DNA from: Lachnospiraceae bacterium
Lineage (GTDB): Bacteria > Bacillota > Clostridia > Lachnospirales > Lachnospiraceae
Direction: 5' to 3'
DNA length: 9,024 nucleotides
NCBI GenBank assembly: GCA_009774145.1
Contig: VSND01000205.1
Location: 1-9,024 of the forward strand
Positions 7,537 through 9,024 of this stretch are shown here, piece by piece. The notes under the pieces are model-generated. The model worked only from the letters and a program-made list of their open reading frames with translations. It was not told the origin of the DNA and did no database searches. The first letter of the stretch is position 1; each line of letters begins with the position of its first letter. A program made the translations under genes and the position numbers.

Positions 7537-7601
7537 GGTATGGAGTTGACTTTGCAGGATTGAACAAAATGTATTATCAGGAATTGAGGTTAAAGAGATG
7601 A
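7533..7601 (+). CDS. Possible 22-codon ORF bridging the two fusion genes
   Basis: An ATG at 7533 overlaps the TGA stop of the upstream fusion gene (ATGA), and its frame ends in a TGA at 7599-7601 that overlaps the ATG of the downstream fusion gene (again ATGA). The 22-residue reading is MRYGVDFAGLNKMYYQELRL plus two basic residues. I do not recognise it. It could be a translational relay across the 61-base spacer, the tail of a lost gene, or chance. The downstream gene also has its own ribosome site (GAGG, 7586-7589), and the stop-codon overlap needs no special explanation, so real coding is uncertain. Confidence 0.2.
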   Translation: MRYGVDFAGLNKMYYQELRLKR

Positions 7602-8959
7602 AGACGGAACAGACAGAAAACGAAATCCTGTCAGAAAATTATGAAAATGCAGAGTGCCTTTTACAGAAATATAAAGAGGAGACAGCACAATATGATGATG
7701 TCACGGCAGTTTTGGACGCCGGTATTGGCGCGCATTATGGTGACAGGCTGCGGGTATGGAATGCCGTCTGCGAAGGCTTAAGATATAATTGCAGGAATTA
7801 TGAGCTTTACCTTTTGCTGGGCCATTATTATCTGTCAGAAAATCTGTATCAGTCATATCTCTGTTATGAAAATGCTCTTTTTCACTGTGATATATATGAG
7901 GATAAATGTATTATTGAGGAGTTATTAAGACAGTTTGTTTTGAAATATAACATTTCCGTTCATAAAGCAGCGATTATTATTTTGTCATATAATTTACTGG
8001 ATTATACGAAAGTGTGTATTGAGAGCATACGCAGAACAACACCGGAAAGCGCCAGGGAAATTATTGTGGTAGATAATGGTTCCGGGGATGGAAGCGTAGA
8101 GTGGTTACGGGAACAGCCGGATATTATTCTCGTGGAAAATAAAGAAAACAGAGGATTTCCTGGAGGATGTAATCAGGGAATACAGGCCAGTTCCTTTGAT
8201 TCTGATATCTTTCTGCTGAACAATGATACAATGCTGCCCGAAAATGCTTTTTTTTGGCTTCGTATGGGAGTGTATGATAAAGAAAAGAATGGTTCGGCCG
8301 GAAGTGTATCAAATTATGCAGGAGGTCAGGTAGTGGTAAGTGGAATGAATCAGATTTCTGATTTGCTGTATTTTGGTGAGAAGACGAATATTCCAATGAT
8401 TTATCCATATGAGGACAGACTGTTTTTGTCCGGTTTTGCGTTGCTGGTAAAACGTTCTGTGATTGAGTCGGTTGGCTTGCTGGACGAACGTTTTTTTCCC
8501 GGAAATAATGAAGATGTAGATCTTGGACTGCGTATTTTAAAAGCCGGGTATCAGAATGTTCTTTGTAAAAACAGTTTCATTCTGCATTTTGGAAGTAAAA
8601 CATTTGATAAGGATCCGGAGGGGTATAAAACAACAGCAGGGGAAAATCGTAAAAAGATAAATGAAAAATGGGGTTTTGATGTGGACTACTGTTTACATCC
8701 AAAAGAAGAATTGATACAAATGATAGAAGAACCGCCAGAGCGACCAATGCGTATTCTGGATGCAGAATGTGGATGTGGAGCTACAATGGGATATATCAGG
8801 GGTATCTATCCATATGCGGAAACATATGGAATAGAAAGCAGATGTGAGATGGCAGAGATTGCCTCTCACATGGGTACAGTTATTTGTGGAGAGATTGGAA
8901 AGATGGATATTCCCTGGGAAAGCGAATATTTTGATTATATTATTATGGCTGGACAGTAA
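7598..8959 (+). CDS. Helical-repeat / GT2 fusion protein with C-terminally truncated methyltransferase
   Basis: This is a 453-aa paralogue of the preceding gene, starting at ATG 7598 behind GAGG (7586-7589, 8-base spacer). Residues 1 to about 118 are the TPR-like region (NCRNYELYLLLGHYYL, then SYLCYENALFHC). Residues about 123-340 are a complete GT2 domain of the rhamnosyltransferase-like type: LSYN (129-132), VVDNGSGDGS (157-166), ENRGFPGGCNQG (183-194), LLNNDT (206-211; N208-N-D210 in the D-x-D position), and FPGNNEDVDLGLRI with the probable catalytic E305/D306. The methyltransferase begins at about 384 (MRILDAECGCGA) but its first motif-I glycine is replaced by glutamate, and the protein ends after DYIIMAGQ, where the paralogue continues GDVLEHL for about 130 more residues. 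The methyltransferase half is therefore almost certainly dead, while the sugar transfer half looks active. The specific sugar is unknown. Confidence 0.85.
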   Translation: MKTEQTENEILSENYENAECLLQKYKEETAQYDDVTAVLDAGIGAHYGDRLRVWNAVCEGLRYNCRNYELYLLLGHYYLSENLYQSYLCYENALFHCDIYEDKCIIEELLRQFVLKYNISVHKAAIIILSYNLLDYTKVCIESIRRTTPESAREIIVVDNGSGDGSVEWLREQPDIILVENKENRGFPGGCNQGIQASSFDSDIFLLNNDTMLPENAFFWLRMGVYDKEKNGSAGSVSNYAGGQVVVSGMNQISDLLYFGEKTNIPMIYPYEDRLFLSGFALLVKRSVIESVGLLDERFFPGNNEDVDLGLRILKAGYQNVLCKNSFILHFGSKTFDKDPEGYKTTAGENRKKINEKWGFDVDYCLHPKEELIQMIEEPPERPMRILDAECGCGATMGYIRGIYPYAETYGIESRCEMAEIASHMGTVICGEIGKMDIPWESEYFDYIIMAGQ

Positions 8960-9024
8960 AAAGTTTTATAAAAAAGAATAACCCTTTCATGGCAATCTGT
9001 GGTATCTTTAAGTTGCAACACTGT
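8949..9024. other. Non-homologous sequence beyond the truncation point
   Basis: Up to about 8948 the DNA follows the upstream paralogue (codons for FDYIIM), then departs completely. The last readable codons (GCT GGA CAG TAA) and the following AT-rich bases are unrelated to any other part of the window. No ORF of useful length, no convincing hairpin-plus-T terminator and no identifiable transposase is visible in the short stretch available. A sharp break of this kind suits the end of an inserted element or a deletion endpoint; the window ends too soon to tell which. Confidence 0.45.

Larger units (their letters stand above)
5878..8948 (+). repeat. Tandem duplication of the helical/GT2/methyltransferase fusion gene
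   Basis: The two fusion genes align from near their starts (RNYELYL, SYLCYENALF, TTPESAREI, LFWLRMG-like, YQNVLCKNSF, EKWGF) up to 8948, where the copy in the second gene stops matching just after the DYIIM codons. They are separated by 61 bases. The main length difference before that is about 29 codons missing from the GT2 domain of the first copy. Confidence 0.85.

Noticed and set aside
7546..7577. TTGACT (7546-7551) and TATTAT (7572-7577) as an internal promoter for the last gene.
   Set aside because: The spacer is 20 bases, too long for a standard vegetative promoter, and the gene sits in a tight co-directional cluster.

Overview
The window looks like chromosomal DNA of a low-GC Gram-positive anaerobe, most likely a clostridial (Lachnospiraceae-type) gut bacterium. 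This rests on the AT-rich composition, strong AGGAGG-type ribosome binding sites, two GTG starts, and the style of the glycosyltransferases (family-2 enzymes of about 350 aa, and a helical-repeat/GT2/methyltransferase fusion). This is an inference from style, not a marker-gene assignment.

Every recognisable intact gene is on the + strand and belongs to surface-glycan assembly. From left to right: 62-668, a frameshifted and internally deleted remnant of a CgeB-like glycosyltransferase; 719-1763, a near full-length GT2 gene broken by a stop codon and a frameshift (called B1 here); 1764-1981, which looks like an empty intergenic gap but on the minus strand encodes pieces of a LicD-type protein; 2010-3059 and 3073-4143, two intact GT2 genes (A1, A2); 4171-4845, a GT2 remnant of the B type with its N-terminus and about 99 internal codons missing (B2); 4846-5874, a third intact A-type GT2 (A3); 5878-7536, a 552-aa protein with a helical N-terminal region, a degenerate GT2 domain and a complete SAM methyltransferase; 7598-8959, its paralogue, with an intact GT2 domain but a methyltransferase cut off in the middle; and 8949-9024, about 75 bases unrelated to the paralogue, where homology breaks abruptly.

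The stretch from 2010 to 8959 reads as one transcription unit: neighbours are separated by 13, 27, 0, 3 and 61 bases. A plausible working picture is that the three A-type GT2 enzymes each add one sugar to a cell-surface glycan (polysaccharide, teichoic-acid-like polymer or glycosylated surface protein such as flagellin), and that the two fusion proteins add a further sugar and a methyl group. The acceptor and the sugars cannot be read from the sequence.

The most notable feature is the evolutionary state of the locus. It is a paralogue array (order B-A-A-B-A, then a fusion pair) with intact copies interleaved with decaying ones. The two fusion paralogues have decayed in complementary halves: one appears to keep the methyltransferase, the other the glycosyltransferase. 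I do not see an unmistakably new kind of system; the interest is in gene turnover, the hidden antisense LicD relic and the reciprocal domain loss.
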